In this document: positions 52,219-62,518 of the stretch, one piece after another
Layout: every line of letters begins with the position of its first letter
Position numbering within the stretch: the stretch's first letter is position 1
Assembly (NCBI RefSeq): GCF_030409325.1
Contig: NZ_JAUFPR010000008.1
Coordinates: 310,001 to 374,000, forward strand
Length of the DNA: 64,000 nt
Direction of reading: 5' to 3'
Source of the DNA: Mucilaginibacter aquaedulcis
GTDB taxonomy: Bacteria; Bacteroidota; Bacteroidia; Sphingobacteriales; Sphingobacteriaceae
The notes under the pieces: generated by a model
Database searches by the model: none
Seen by the model: the letters and a program-made list of their open reading frames with translations, nothing else
What the model was told of the DNA's origin: nothing
Made by a program: the position numbers and the translations under genes

Positions 52219-53355
52219 ATGAAAATAGCTTTAATTACTGGCATCACTGGCCAGGACGGTGCTTATTTAGCCGAGTTTTTACTGAAAAAAGGATATGAGG
52301 TGCATGGGGTAAAACGGCGGTCATCATTATTCAATACCGAACGTATTGATCACCTTTATCATGATCCTCATGAGCCCAATGTAAAGTTTAAGCTCCATTA
52401 TGGCGATCTGACTGATTCTACTAACCTGATCAGATTAATACAGGAAGTTCAACCCGACGAAATATATAACCTTGCTGCCCAAAGCCATGTTAAGGTGAGT
52501 TTTGAAACTCCCGAATATACCGCAAATGCCGATGGCGTAGGAACCCTGCGTATACTGGAAGCCGTAAGATTATTAGGACTAACCAAAAAAACACGTATTT
52601 ACCAGGCATCAACATCTGAACTTTACGGCCTGGTGCAAGCCGTTCCGCAAAGCGAAACCACACCTTTTTATCCCCGCTCACCCTACGCTGTAGCAAAATT
52701 ATATGGATACTGGATCATTGTAAATTATCGGGAGGCATATGGTATGTATGCCTGTAACGGTATTTTATTCAATCACGAAAGCCCTATCCGTGGCGAAACT
52801 TTTGTTACGCGCAAAATTACCCGTGCCGCATCAAAGATTGCCTTAGGCCTGCAGGATTGCCTGTATGTGGGAAATCTTTCCGCACAACGGGATTGGGGAC
52901 ACGCGAAAGATTACATAGAAGCTATGTGGCTAATGCTGCAACAGGACAAAGCCGAAGATTTTGTGATTGCTACAGGCGTTACCACCACCGTGCGCGATTT
53001 TATTAAAATAGCCTTCAATGAGTTAGGTATTGAAGTTGAATTTAGCGGTAAAGATGAGCATGAGCGTGGCGTGATTATTGATATTGACCAGCAAAAAGTT
53101 ACTGAGCTTGGTTTAAATATGGACAACTTAAAGTTTGGCCAAACTGTAGTTAAGGTTGATGCCAAATACTTCAGGCCTACGGAAGTTGATCTGTTAATAG
53201 GTGATGCCTCAAAAGCATTTGAGAAATTAGGGTGGAAACCTAAATATGATCTTCAGGCATTAGTAACCGATATGGTACAGGCCGACCTTCATCTGGTTAA
53301 AAAAGACGAATACCTGAAAAAAGGGGGCTTTAACACACTAAACTATTTTGAATAA
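52219..53355 (+). CDS. gmd: GDP-mannose 4,6-dehydratase
   Basis: First step toward GDP-L-fucose and related deoxysugars. The Rossmann loop is ITGITGQDGAYLAEFLL, the substrate-site STSELYG is present, and the catalytic Tyr-Lys pair is in YPRSPYAVAKLYG. The start at 52219 gives 378 residues, normal for GMD; 10 leader residues from an upstream ATG at 52189 are rejected. It probably supplies sugar donors for the glycan region, although it is 19 kb away. Confidence 0.97.
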   Translation: MKIALITGITGQDGAYLAEFLLKKGYEVHGVKRRSSLFNTERIDHLYHDPHEPNVKFKLHYGDLTDSTNLIRLIQEVQPDEIYNLAAQSHVKVSFETPEYTANADGVGTLRILEAVRLLGLTKKTRIYQASTSELYGLVQAVPQSETTPFYPRSPYAVAKLYGYWIIVNYREAYGMYACNGILFNHESPIRGETFVTRKITRAASKIALGLQDCLYVGNLSAQRDWGHAKDYIEAMWLMLQQDKAEDFVIATGVTTTVRDFIKIAFNELGIEVEFSGKDEHERGVIIDIDQQKVTELGLNMDNLKFGQTVVKVDAKYFRPTEVDLLIGDASKAFEKLGWKPKYDLQALVTDMVQADLHLVKKDEYLKKGGFNTLNYFE

Positions 53356-53382
53356 TCTTTATTTACCTTTTCAATTCTACAT

Positions 53383-54969
53383 ATGAGGAAACTATTTACC
53401 AGCTTTATACTACTTTTTTTGGTAAGTGGAATTGCAAAAGCCCAATCTGTATATCAGCCTTATACCTATCAGTTTTACCAAAAACTTGATGCCGATATTT
53501 ACTCAACTAAAACACGTGTTCATAGTTCCTTAAAGCCAGCTTTTGCAGATGATTCTTTGCTAAGGCACAGCTACGATTCTATCATGAATTTAAGCGGACT
53601 TAAAGGGCGATTTTTTAATGAGCACCAAATAGATGTTAAGGGCAGCAATTACACTTTTTACACAGATCTGTTACCTGATTTTAACCTCAGTCGTGATTTT
53701 GAGGGAAAACGCAATACCAATTTTGGTACGCTTGGTTTGCAGATAGGCGGTACCGTTGGCAGCAATTTTTATTACAATGTAAGTGCCTACGAAAACAGGG
53801 CCGTATTACCTACTTATCTGGCAAATTATACCAACCAGATAGGTATAGCGCCGGGACAGGCTTATGCAGGTATTTATGGTAATGAGTACCGGTGGTCGTA
53901 TATTACGGCGCTGGTATCATACACACCCAGTAAATATTTGAATATAACCGCGGGGCGCGATAAAACATTTATTGGCGACGGTTACCGGTCAGAGCTTTTG
54001 TCTGATTATGCTTCTCCATACCCCTTTGTTAAGTTAACGGCTACGTTGGGCAACGTGAAATATATGGCCATGTGGGCATATTTTGATGATCCGCTATCGA
54101 TCAAGGTTGATGATGGTGACAGGAAAAAATATGGTGTTTTCCATTATCTCGACTGGAATGTGAGCAACCGTTTATCCTTAGGCTTCTTTGATGCTGTTGT
54201 ATGGGGGGCGAAGGATGATAAAGGGCACCCGCGCGGATTTGATTTCACTTATGTAAATCCCATAACCTTTTTAAGGCCGCTTGAGGCCACAAACGGCTCA
54301 CCGGATAACGCACTGTTAGGCTTTACAGGAAAATACAAGCTAAGCGACGGAATAACAGCCTACGGTCAGTTTGCTTTGGATGAGTTTGAGGCTAAAAACT
54401 TTTTTTCAAGCTCGGGCAGTTCCCGAAATAAATATGGCTGGCAGTTGGGTTTAAGAGGCGCAAACTTGTTTAGCATACCAGGCTTAAACTATTTGGTTGA
54501 AACCAACAACGTAAAACCATACACTTATTCTGAACGCAGTTCGGTGATCAACTATGCAGAAAATGGCGAGCCGTTGGCGCATCCGTGGGGTGCAAACTTC
54601 CGTGAAGGTGTGGCCCTGTTAAACTACTCGCACAAAAGGTTTGATTACTCTTTTGAAGCCGATTACGGCCACTATGGTTTAGATACTGATTACCTTAACT
54701 TTGGTAAAGACCTGTTTCAGGGCTACATTGACCCTGCAAGGCAATATGGTAATTATACCGGCCAGGGCCTAACCACCAACATGGTTTACCTGGAAGGTAA
54801 AGTAGCCTACCTGATCAACCCTAAATATAACCTGCGTCTTGAATTGGGCGGTATATATCGCTCCGAAAAAAATAGCCAGTTCAATGATAAAACTAAGTTG
54901 ATCACATTTGGCATCCGCAGTTCATTCCGCAGTATTTACAACGATTTGGCGAGCTATAAAACGCATTGA
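53383..54969 (+). CDS. Wzi/RemB-like outer-membrane beta-barrel (capsule assembly type)
   Basis: A 528-residue exported barrel protein. The signal peptide ends near SGIAKAQSV. Strand-rich repeats contain aromatic-flanked turns (FLRPLEATNGSPDNALLGF, LDEFEAKNFF). It resembles the Wzi capsule-attachment barrel and the Bacteroidota gliding protein RemB. A role in holding or exporting surface polysaccharide fits its position after gmd. Confidence 0.82.
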   Translation: MRKLFTSFILLFLVSGIAKAQSVYQPYTYQFYQKLDADIYSTKTRVHSSLKPAFADDSLLRHSYDSIMNLSGLKGRFFNEHQIDVKGSNYTFYTDLLPDFNLSRDFEGKRNTNFGTLGLQIGGTVGSNFYYNVSAYENRAVLPTYLANYTNQIGIAPGQAYAGIYGNEYRWSYITALVSYTPSKYLNITAGRDKTFIGDGYRSELLSDYASPYPFVKLTATLGNVKYMAMWAYFDDPLSIKVDDGDRKKYGVFHYLDWNVSNRLSLGFFDAVVWGAKDDKGHPRGFDFTYVNPITFLRPLEATNGSPDNALLGFTGKYKLSDGITAYGQFALDEFEAKNFFSSSGSSRNKYGWQLGLRGANLFSIPGLNYLVETNNVKPYTYSERSSVINYAENGEPLAHPWGANFREGVALLNYSHKRFDYSFEADYGHYGLDTDYLNFGKDLFQGYIDPARQYGNYTGQGLTTNMVYLEGKVAYLINPKYNLRLELGGIYRSEKNSQFNDKTKLITFGIRSSFRSIYNDLASYKTH

Positions 54970-54975
54970 TAGAAA

Positions 54976-55057
54976 AAAGAGTGGTTGATTAGGTGTGTGG
55001 TGATTGGTTTTTCTTTTTTGATAACCACTTAACCACTCACTTAATCAACCACTCTTT
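54976..55057. repeat. long-armed intergenic hairpin (GAGTGGTTGATTA family)
   Basis: AAAGAGTGGTTGATTA (54976-54991) pairs perfectly with TAATCAACCACTCTTT (55042-55057); inner words such as GTGGT/ACCAC pair less well. It lies between the convergent barrel and dxs genes and probably terminates both. It resembles the other word-like hairpins here in layout but not in sequence. Confidence 0.8.
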
Positions 55058-55063
55058 GTTCTT

Positions 55064-57001
55064 TTATGAAGCTATGGTATGCGTGTTTCGTTTTGCACCA
55101 AAGTCTTTAACTTCTTTAATAATGCCCGGGGCATCATAACCGCATTCGGCCCAAAGCTCGGGCTGTTCGCCATGTTCCACCAGTCTGTCAGGTATTCCCA
55201 GGCGTTTTACCTGGGTTTTATGATAACCGTTATCGGCCATAAATTCAAGTATGGCACTTCCCATGCCGCCTTCAATACAGCCATCTTCAACAGTAATTAC
55301 CTTATCAAATTTTTGAAATACATCATGTAACAGAGCCTCATCAAGTGGTTTAACAAACCGTATATCATAATGTGCCGGATAATAGCCTTCTGCATTCAGA
55401 TCGGCAGTAGCTTTTACTACTTCGTTACCTATGGCGCCAATTGATAAAATAGCTACATCATCACCATCACATATTTTACGGCCCTTACCCACAGGTATGG
55501 CTTTGAACGGACGCTGCCAGTCAACCATAACACCACTGCCTCTCGGATACCTGATCACAAACGGTCCCATGTTTTCCTGCTGTGCGGTAAACATCAGGTT
55601 ACGTAATTCTTCCTCATTCATAGGTGCCGATACCGTCATGTTAGGTATGCAGCGCATAAAGGCCAGATCATAGGCACCATGGTGTGTTTGGCCATCAGCA
55701 CCAACAAGGCCGGCCCGGTCTAAACAAAAGATCACATTTAAATTCTGGATAGCCACATCGTGTATCACCTGATCATATGCCCTCTGCATAAAGCTGGAGT
55801 ATATGTTACAGAAAGGTGTTAAACCCTGTGTAGCCAAACCTGCCGAAAATGTTACTGCATGCTGCTCGGCTATGCCCACGTCAAAAGCACGTGTTGGCAT
55901 GGCCTTCATCATGAGGTTAAGTGAACAGCCTGAAGGCATGGCCGGGGTGATACCCATAATTTTAGGGTTTTGCTCGGCCAGTTCAATAATGGTAAGGCCA
56001 AACACATCCTGATATTTGGGTGGCTGTGGCTTATCGTATTTTGTTTTTTTGATCTCGCCGGTTATTTTATCAAATAAGCCGGGTGCGTGCCATTTGGTTT
56101 GATCTTTTTCTGCCAAAGCATAGCCTTTACCTTTGGTGGTAATGCAATGCAATAGTTTAGGCCCCGGTATATCGCGCAGATCTTTTAAAACCTTTACCAG
56201 ATGATTTACATCATGTCCGTCAATAGGGCCAAAATACCTGAATTTTAAGGCCTCAAAAAAATTGCTGCGTTTAAGCAGGGTTCCTTTGATGCTCTTTTCT
56301 ATCTTTTGAGCCATTTTAAAGGCATCCGGCCCAATGGCTGAGATCTTTCCGAGTACATGGGCTATATCGTCTCTGAAACGGTTGTAGGGCTTTGAGGTAG
56401 TAATATCTGTAAGATATTCCTTTAAAGCACCCACGTTAGGATCGATAGACATGTTATTATCATTCAGGATAACCAGCAGGTTTGAGTTTTCAATACCGGC
56501 GTGGTTTAGGGCTTCAAAGGCCATCCCGGCTGTCATGGCGCCATCGCCAATAACTGCCACGTGCTGCCTGTCTGTTTCACCTTTGTATTGCGATGCTACA
56601 GCCATCCCCAATGCCACAGATATAGATGTTGACGAGTGACCTACGCCGAATGTATCGTATTCGCTTTCTGAACGTTTTGGAAATCCGCTGATGCCTTTAT
56701 ATACCCTGTTGGTATGAAATTCGTCGCGGCGCCCGGTAAGTATTTTATGACCGTAAGCCTGGTGGCCTACGTCCCACACCAGTTGATCATACGGTGTATT
56801 AAGTACATATTGAAGTGCAACTGTTAGTTCCACTGTGCCTAAACTGGCGGCAAAATGGCCCCCGTTTACTGATACCACATCGATGATATACTGGCGCAGT
56901 TCCTGGCAAACCCTTTCAAGGTCGCTTTCGTTAAGTTGCTTTAAGTCAGATGGATAGTTGATGTTTTTTAACAAATCTCCGGCTGGTACCTGCATTGACA
57001 T
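55064..57001 (-). CDS. dxs: 1-deoxy-D-xylulose-5-phosphate synthase
   Basis: First enzyme of the MEP isoprenoid pathway, thiamine-diphosphate dependent. The thiamine-diphosphate motif is GDGAMTAGMAFEAL followed by NDNNMSIDPNVG. The transketolase-type pyrimidine-domain segments are FDVGIAEQHAVTFSAGL and DRAGLVGADGQTHHG. The length of 645 residues is typical. An in-frame Met two codons in (MQVPAG) is an alternative start. Confidence 0.98.
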   Translation of the reverse strand: MSMQVPAGDLLKNINYPSDLKQLNESDLERVCQELRQYIIDVVSVNGGHFAASLGTVELTVALQYVLNTPYDQLVWDVGHQAYGHKILTGRRDEFHTNRVYKGISGFPKRSESEYDTFGVGHSSTSISVALGMAVASQYKGETDRQHVAVIGDGAMTAGMAFEALNHAGIENSNLLVILNDNNMSIDPNVGALKEYLTDITTSKPYNRFRDDIAHVLGKISAIGPDAFKMAQKIEKSIKGTLLKRSNFFEALKFRYFGPIDGHDVNHLVKVLKDLRDIPGPKLLHCITTKGKGYALAEKDQTKWHAPGLFDKITGEIKKTKYDKPQPPKYQDVFGLTIIELAEQNPKIMGITPAMPSGCSLNLMMKAMPTRAFDVGIAEQHAVTFSAGLATQGLTPFCNIYSSFMQRAYDQVIHDVAIQNLNVIFCLDRAGLVGADGQTHHGAYDLAFMRCIPNMTVSAPMNEEELRNLMFTAQQENMGPFVIRYPRGSGVMVDWQRPFKAIPVGKGRKICDGDDVAILSIGAIGNEVVKATADLNAEGYYPAHYDIRFVKPLDEALLHDVFQKFDKVITVEDGCIEGGMGSAILEFMADNGYHKTQVKRLGIPDRLVEHGEQPELWAECGYDAPGIIKEVKDFGAKRNTHTIAS

Positions 57002-57084
57002 GTGTAAGAATATTTAACTTACAAAGTAAGTTATTTTATTTATAAAAACAGGCCATATAAATGTATTAATTGTTTTAGCAATGG

Positions 57085-57174
57085 TATTAAGTAATTAGTA
57101 TCAGGTATCAAGTATTTTTCAGCGCTTGAGAAAAAGAGGCTGCTGTCTTGATACCTGATACTAACTACTTAATA
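57085..57174. repeat. long-armed intergenic hairpin (TAGTATCAAG family), copy 2
   Basis: The arm 57085-57112 (TATTAAGTAATTAG.., then TATCAGGTATCAAG) pairs with 57147-57174 with one mismatch. The words match those at 42053-42149 (TTAGTATCA, GTATCAAG). The loop is 34 bases. It lies in the spacer between dxs and scpA. Confidence 0.85.
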
Positions 57175-57186
57175 CTAAAAAAATCT

Positions 57187-57194
57187 TATTTTTG
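57187..57194 (+). promoter_or_regulatory. scpA promoter, -7 element TATTTTTG
   Basis: TATTTTTG matches TAnnTTTG and ends 9 bases before the ATG at 57204. Confidence 0.55.
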
Positions 57195-57203
57195 AGCAGA
57201 TTT

Positions 57204-57965
57204 ATGACCGATGACAGCTTTGCTATAAGATTACCGCAATTTGAAGGCCCCTTTGATCTGCTGCTTTTTTTTATTGAAAGGGACGAGCTGGATATTCACG
57301 ATATACCTATAGCCCGCATTGCCGACGATTTTTTAAACTACATACATCAAATGACCAGTCTTAACATGGAGCTGGCCAGTGAGTTTATTTTCGTGGCCGC
57401 CACGCTGATGCGTATCAAAGCCAAAATGCTGCTACCACGTTATGATGCGGACGAAGCCGGCGATGAGGCCGATACCAAGGAAAACCTGATCAGAAAACTC
57501 ATCGAGTATAAAAAGTTCAAGGAACTGTGTGATGAACTTCGTCCGTTTGAAGATGAACGTTTTAAGCAGGAAAAGCGAGGCAACATTAAGCATGATCTGG
57601 AGCAGGTAGAAAAGGTTACGCAGCCTGGCGAAGAACTTTCTGAATTGAGTTTATACCGGCTGATGATGGTTCATGAACGCCTGATGCGTAATTATCTGAA
57701 CCGGAGCGAAGAGGTAAAACATACGGTAGTACAATACCCATACACTATTGAAAAACAGAAGAAAGCCGTGGTTGATCTGCTGAAGATCAATAAGATGCTT
57801 GATTTTAAGGCTATAGCCGGTCACTCAGAAAATAAGGTGCATTTTGTTTATAATTTTTTGGCCGTACTGGAGATGCTGCAGCAGGAACTTATAGATATAC
57901 AGATAGGGCTTGGCTACAACAATTTCCGCATATCGGCCAGGGATGAGCTAAATGCTGAAGGCTAA
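57204..57965 (+). CDS. scpA: segregation and condensation protein ScpA
   Basis: Kleisin subunit of the SMC-ScpAB condensin. The N-terminal helical domain (IRLPQFEGPFDLLLFFIERD) binds the SMC neck and the C-terminal winged helix (around HFVYNFLAVLEMLQQELID) closes the ring. The ATG at 57204 gives 253 residues; a TTG at 57192 lies in the promoter. ScpB is not adjacent. Confidence 0.95.
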   Translation: MTDDSFAIRLPQFEGPFDLLLFFIERDELDIHDIPIARIADDFLNYIHQMTSLNMELASEFIFVAATLMRIKAKMLLPRYDADEAGDEADTKENLIRKLIEYKKFKELCDELRPFEDERFKQEKRGNIKHDLEQVEKVTQPGEELSELSLYRLMMVHERLMRNYLNRSEEVKHTVVQYPYTIEKQKKAVVDLLKINKMLDFKAIAGHSENKVHFVYNFLAVLEMLQQELIDIQIGLGYNNFRISARDELNAEG

Positions 57966-58053
57966 AAGCCAAAAGCATCTTTATTTTTAGCTTTTTAAAT
58001 GATGAATTTCTACAATGGCAAAACAAAAAAGCTTTAAGCCTTTGGCATTTAGC
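57961..58053. repeat. word-like inverted repeat overlapping the scpA stop (GCTAAAAGCC family)
   Basis: GCTAAAAGCCAAAAGC (57961-57976), which contains the scpA TAA, pairs with GCCTTTGGCATTTAGC (58038-58053) with two mismatches. More AGCTTTAAGC words follow up to 58066, before the glyA leader. Confidence 0.6.
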
Positions 58054-58096
58054 TTTAAGCTTTTTACTAACTTAGTGCCGTTTTTAATTATATATA

Positions 58097-59383
58097 ATGA
58101 AAAGAGACAAATTAATTTTTAAGTTATTGGATGAAGAGCAGCAACGCCAGGAAGAGGGCATTGAGCTGATAGCGTCTGAGAATTTTGTGAGCCGTCAGGT
58201 TATGGAAGCGGCAGGTTCTGTTGCTACCAACAAATATGCCGAAGGCTTACCGGGTAAACGTTATTACGGCGGTTGCCAGGTTGTTGACGAAATTGAAACC
58301 ATCGCTATTGAAAGAGCCAAACAACTGTTCAATGCCGAGTGGGTAAACGTTCAGCCACATTCTGGAGCCCAGGCAAATGCTGCTGTTATGCTGGCCGTTC
58401 TTCAACCCGGCGATAAAATATTAGGATTTGATCTTTCTCATGGTGGTCACTTAACCCACGGTTCTCCGGTTAATTTTTCCGGTAAATTGTATGAGCCTCA
58501 CTTTTACGGTGTGGTTAGGGAAACCGGCCTTATTGATTATGAACAATTAGAGCGTGTTGCACTTGCAGAAAAACCAAAACTGATCATTTGCGGAGCTTCG
58601 GCTTACTCACGCGATTGGGATTATGAGTTTATACGCAAAGTGGCTGATAAAGTAGGCGCTCTGGTATTGGCAGATATATCGCATCCGGCAGGTTTAATTG
58701 CAAGGGGATTATTAACCGATCCGCTTCCGCATTGCCATATTGTTACTACAACTACACACAAAACCTTACGTGGCCCTCGTGGCGGCCTGATCATGTTAGG
58801 TAAAGATCTTGAAAATCCATTTGGTATCAAAACACCTAAAGGCGAAGTAAGGATGATGTCGTCATTATTAGATATGGCTGTTTTTCCGGGTACGCAGGGT
58901 GGCCCGCTTGAGCATATCATTGCTGCCAAAGCCGTTGCTTTTGGCGAGGCTCTGAGCGATAGCTATATGAAATACATTGTTCAGGTTAAAAAGAATGCCG
59001 CGGCCATGGCCGAAGCTTTTGTTAAGCGCGGGTATGAGATCATCTCAGGTGGTACCGATAACCATTTAATGCTGATCGATCTTCGCAATAAAAACATTAC
59101 CGGTAAGGCTGCTGAAAACGCCCTGGTAAATGCAGATATTACCGTAAATAAAAACATGGTGCCTTTTGATGATAAGTCGCCGTTTGTTACCTCAGGCATA
59201 CGTGTGGGCACTGCAGCCATCACAACCCGTGGCATGAAAGAGAAACAAATGGAGCACATTGTTGAACTGATAGATGCTGTAATTACCAATCCGGAAAATG
59301 AACCTTCTTTGAAAAAAGTACGTAAAAAGGTTCATAAGCTGATGTACGATTACCCATTGTACAGAGAGAACGGCTCGGAATAA
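58097..59383 (+). CDS. glyA: serine hydroxymethyltransferase
   Basis: PLP enzyme that converts serine and tetrahydrofolate to glycine and methylene-THF. The PLP lysine is in TTTTHKTLRGPRGG, and QPHSGAQANAAV and VFPGTQGGPLEH match the family. The length of 428 residues is normal. Only 3 bases separate it from the sensor kinase gene that follows. Confidence 0.98.
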   Translation: MKRDKLIFKLLDEEQQRQEEGIELIASENFVSRQVMEAAGSVATNKYAEGLPGKRYYGGCQVVDEIETIAIERAKQLFNAEWVNVQPHSGAQANAAVMLAVLQPGDKILGFDLSHGGHLTHGSPVNFSGKLYEPHFYGVVRETGLIDYEQLERVALAEKPKLIICGASAYSRDWDYEFIRKVADKVGALVLADISHPAGLIARGLLTDPLPHCHIVTTTTHKTLRGPRGGLIMLGKDLENPFGIKTPKGEVRMMSSLLDMAVFPGTQGGPLEHIIAAKAVAFGEALSDSYMKYIVQVKKNAAAMAEAFVKRGYEIISGGTDNHLMLIDLRNKNITGKAAENALVNADITVNKNMVPFDDKSPFVTSGIRVGTAAITTRGMKEKQMEHIVELIDAVITNPENEPSLKKVRKKVHKLMYDYPLYRENGSE

Positions 59384-59386
59384 TTA

Positions 59387-62300
59387 ATGATCATAGGACA
59401 GCAGGAAAACTTATTAACAGAACAAGAACGATTAGCAGCCCTGCGGTCATATGATGTATTAGACACATTGCCCGAAAAGGAGTACGACGCCATAACCAGG
59501 CTTGCTTCTTATATATGTAATGTTCCAGTAGCACTCATCACTTTAATTGATGCCGACAGGCAATGGTATAAGTCAGAACATGGCGCCGACAGGGGGGAAA
59601 CACCCCGTGCCGGCGCTTTTTGCAATTATACCATCCAGTCAGATGAGCTGCTGGAGGTAGATGATACCCTGCTTGATGAAACATTTAAGGATAATATCTA
59701 CGTTACCACAGAAAACATCAGGTTTTATGCCGGCGCGCCTTTAATTGATCCTGATGGGCACCGCTTAGGTTCACTTTGTGTTGTTGATAGCGTTCCGCAT
59801 AAACTTACAGCCGAGCAGCGCGATGCCTTACAAATACTGGCCGCCGAGGTGATGTCGCACTTTGTGCTGCGCAAACAAACGCTTCAGCTTGAGCAAAGCC
59901 TTGCCCTTCATAAGGAGTTTTATGATCTTTTTGACAGTTCGCCCGATATTCATTGTATTCTGAACCGCGATTTCAAAATCGAGCGCATTAACAAGGCTGT
60001 TAAACCTGTTTTAGGTTATGGTGTTAAAGAGGTGCTTGGTAAACCGATATGGGATTTCTTTAGGGAAAAGGAACGTGAGCAGTTTTTAAACAAACTACAG
60101 GCAGGTTTAAGCGGCCAAAATAAACTTGAATTTGAAACGCCGATTCTTACTTCCGACCATACCATTAAATGGATAAGCTGGGCGGCAACCTTTAGCAACG
60201 AAAAGTGGTTTGCCAGCGGCCGGGATGTGAGCTATCAGAAACAGGTTGTAAAAGAACTAAAACAATTATCATTAGTAGCCAGTAAGGTTAGCAATGGGGT
60301 TGTGATCAGTAACGAGGCCGATGAAGTGGTTTGGGTGAACGATGCGTTTGAGCATATCACCGGTTACACTTTAGCCGATGTTGAAAATAAATATTTAGGG
60401 GTCACCCTGAAAGGTAAGCCGGTTGATAAGGCTGCCATTGAAAAATTAGAACACTCGATAAAAAACAAGAAATCATACGAGGTTGAGCTTTTAATGAACC
60501 ATAAGGATGGCACACCGATATGGATATCTGTTATCAATTCGGTGATCCGTAACAGTGCAGGCGAAATTGATAAATATATACGGGTGATCATCGATATCAC
60601 TTCCCGCAAAAAAATTGAACATGAGCTGGAGATCCTTTCTTTCGCGGCACGTAAATCGCCAAGCGGTATTTTTATAAGGGATACGGAGGGTAGGGTATTA
60701 TGGCTAAATGAGGCTCTTGAAAACATCATAGGCTATACCTTTGCAGAGCTGGAAGGTAAGGTAATGGGTAAAACACTTGTTGGTGAAGATACTGATCTGG
60801 CTGTATTTGAAAGCGCAATAAAAGCTGTTAAAGAAAATAAGCCTTACGAAATAGAGATCAAATTATATAAAAAAGACGGTACGCCGCGTTGGGTGTCTCT
60901 AACAAATAGTCCATTGTTTAATGAGGCCGGTAAGGTTGACAGGCAAATTGGTGTAATGGTTGACATTACCGAACGCAAAAAAATTGAAGAAGAGCTTACC
61001 AAACTTTCGCTTGTAGCAAGTAACACCACCAGCGGAGTGATTATTAATAACAGCGAGGGCAAGGTAGAATGGGTGAACAAAGCCTTTGAAAACATTACCG
61101 GCTACACTATTAACGATGTTCATTACAATCACCTGGGCGATGTGCTTAAGGGCGAACTTACTGATGTTGCCAGTATTCAAAAGGCACGTGAACTATCGCG
61201 CAACAAACAATCATTTGAGGTTGATCTGCTCATTTATCGCAGAGATGGGCAGCCATTGTGGATCTCGGTTATCAACTCGGTAATACTTGACAGTGCCGGT
61301 GAGGTAGATAAATATATTGAAGTAATTATTGATATAACGGCTAAGAAGAAAGCCGAGATAGAATTGATAAGAGCCAAGGAAGAAGCCTTGCAACTAAGCC
61401 GGGCCAAGGATATGTTTATCTCGGTGATGAGTCATGAAATACGTACACCCCTTAATGCAGTCATTGGCATATCGCACCTGTTACAGGATGAGAACGCGGA
61501 TGAGTCGCAAAAGGAAAATCTCAGCATTCTGAAATTTTCGGCAGAAAACTTGATGACGCTGATCAATGATGTGCTGGATTTTACCAAGATTGAAACCGGC
61601 AACATTGAACTGGAAAAGGCCAACGTTGATATTTATGAACTTATTCAAAGTATCATCACATCTATGCGTTATAAGGTAGATGAAAAAAATATCTATCTTA
61701 GTCAAAGTATTGATGAGGCCATACCCAAAGTTGTATTAGGTGACCGTACCCGTTTATGCCAGATATTATTGAACCTGGTAAGCAATGCCGTGAAATTTAC
61801 GGATAATGGCGGCGTCAATATTGATCTGAAAGTTATTCAGCAAACCGAAAAGGACGTACGTATACGTTTCTCTGTTTCAGACACCGGGATTGGCATAGCT
61901 GCTGATAAGCTGAACACCATATTTGAACAATTTAAACAAGCCGAGGCAGATACCACGCGTAAATACGGAGGTACAGGTTTAGGTTTGGCTATTAGTAAAA
62001 GACTGATAGAGCTGCATGATTCAAGAATAAATGTTGATAGTGTGAAGGGGCAGGGCTCTACGTTTTGGTTTACGATTACTTTTAACAAGGCAGATAACTA
62101 TTTAAGCAGCAAGAAGAACATTGTGGATACAGGACTTAAAATAAATATTTTAGTAGTTGATGATAATCAGATAAACAGGTTATTGATCAATAAGATCCTG
62201 AAGAAATGGGGTGCTGATGCTGACTTTGCCGAAAATGGTATCGAAGCCATTCATAAAATTGAAACAAACCGGGGCTATAATGTTGTACTGATGGATATTC

Positions 62301-62512
62301 ACATGCCTGAAATGGGTGGACTGGAAGCCACGCAGATCATCCGTGCAAAGCAAGAACCTTATTTTCAGCAATTACCTATCATAGCCCTAACGGCATCATT
62401 GCTCAATAACCAGATGAGCGAAATTGACAAAGCCGGTATGAACGATTTTGTGCTCAAACCCTTTGACCCCAAAACGCTGTACGATAAGCTGAGTCGCTAC
62501 CAACACCAATAG
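59387..62512 (+). CDS. hybrid sensor histidine kinase (GAF-PAS4-HisKA-HATPase-REC)
   Basis: A 1041-residue cytoplasmic two-component hybrid with no membrane segment. The order is a GAF domain (about 25-165), four PAS domains (about 180-655), HisKA with phospho-acceptor His683 in MSHEIRTPLNAV, HATPase with NLVSNAVKFTDNGG, DTGIGIAADKL and GGTGLGLAISKRL, and a receiver with Asp970 in VLMDIHMPEMGG. PAS2 and PAS4 are near-duplicates (QLSLVASKVSNGVVISN and KLSLVASNTTSGVIINN), evidence of internal duplication. No membrane segment suggests a cytoplasmic signal. It starts 3 bases after the glyA stop. Confidence 0.96.
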   Translation: MIIGQQENLLTEQERLAALRSYDVLDTLPEKEYDAITRLASYICNVPVALITLIDADRQWYKSEHGADRGETPRAGAFCNYTIQSDELLEVDDTLLDETFKDNIYVTTENIRFYAGAPLIDPDGHRLGSLCVVDSVPHKLTAEQRDALQILAAEVMSHFVLRKQTLQLEQSLALHKEFYDLFDSSPDIHCILNRDFKIERINKAVKPVLGYGVKEVLGKPIWDFFREKEREQFLNKLQAGLSGQNKLEFETPILTSDHTIKWISWAATFSNEKWFASGRDVSYQKQVVKELKQLSLVASKVSNGVVISNEADEVVWVNDAFEHITGYTLADVENKYLGVTLKGKPVDKAAIEKLEHSIKNKKSYEVELLMNHKDGTPIWISVINSVIRNSAGEIDKYIRVIIDITSRKKIEHELEILSFAARKSPSGIFIRDTEGRVLWLNEALENIIGYTFAELEGKVMGKTLVGEDTDLAVFESAIKAVKENKPYEIEIKLYKKDGTPRWVSLTNSPLFNEAGKVDRQIGVMVDITERKKIEEELTKLSLVASNTTSGVIINNSEGKVEWVNKAFENITGYTINDVHYNHLGDVLKGELTDVASIQKARELSRNKQSFEVDLLIYRRDGQPLWISVINSVILDSAGEVDKYIEVIIDITAKKKAEIELIRAKEEALQLSRAKDMFISVMSHEIRTPLNAVIGISHLLQDENADESQKENLSILKFSAENLMTLINDVLDFTKIETGNIELEKANVDIYELIQSIITSMRYKVDEKNIYLSQSIDEAIPKVVLGDRTRLCQILLNLVSNAVKFTDNGGVNIDLKVIQQTEKDVRIRFSVSDTGIGIAADKLNTIFEQFKQAEADTTRKYGGTGLGLAISKRLIELHDSRINVDSVKGQGSTFWFTITFNKADNYLSSKKNIVDTGLKINILVVDDNQINRLLINKILKKWGADADFAENGIEAIHKIETNRGYNVVLMDIHMPEMGGLEATQIIRAKQEPYFQQLPIIALTASLLNNQMSEIDKAGMNDFVLKPFDPKTLYDKLSRYQHQ

Positions 62513-62518
62513 GCATTT

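Noticed and set aside
59387..62512. Membrane sensor role for the hybrid kinase
   Set aside because: No hydrophobic segment long enough for a membrane helix was found in the N-terminal half; the input domains are GAF and PAS.
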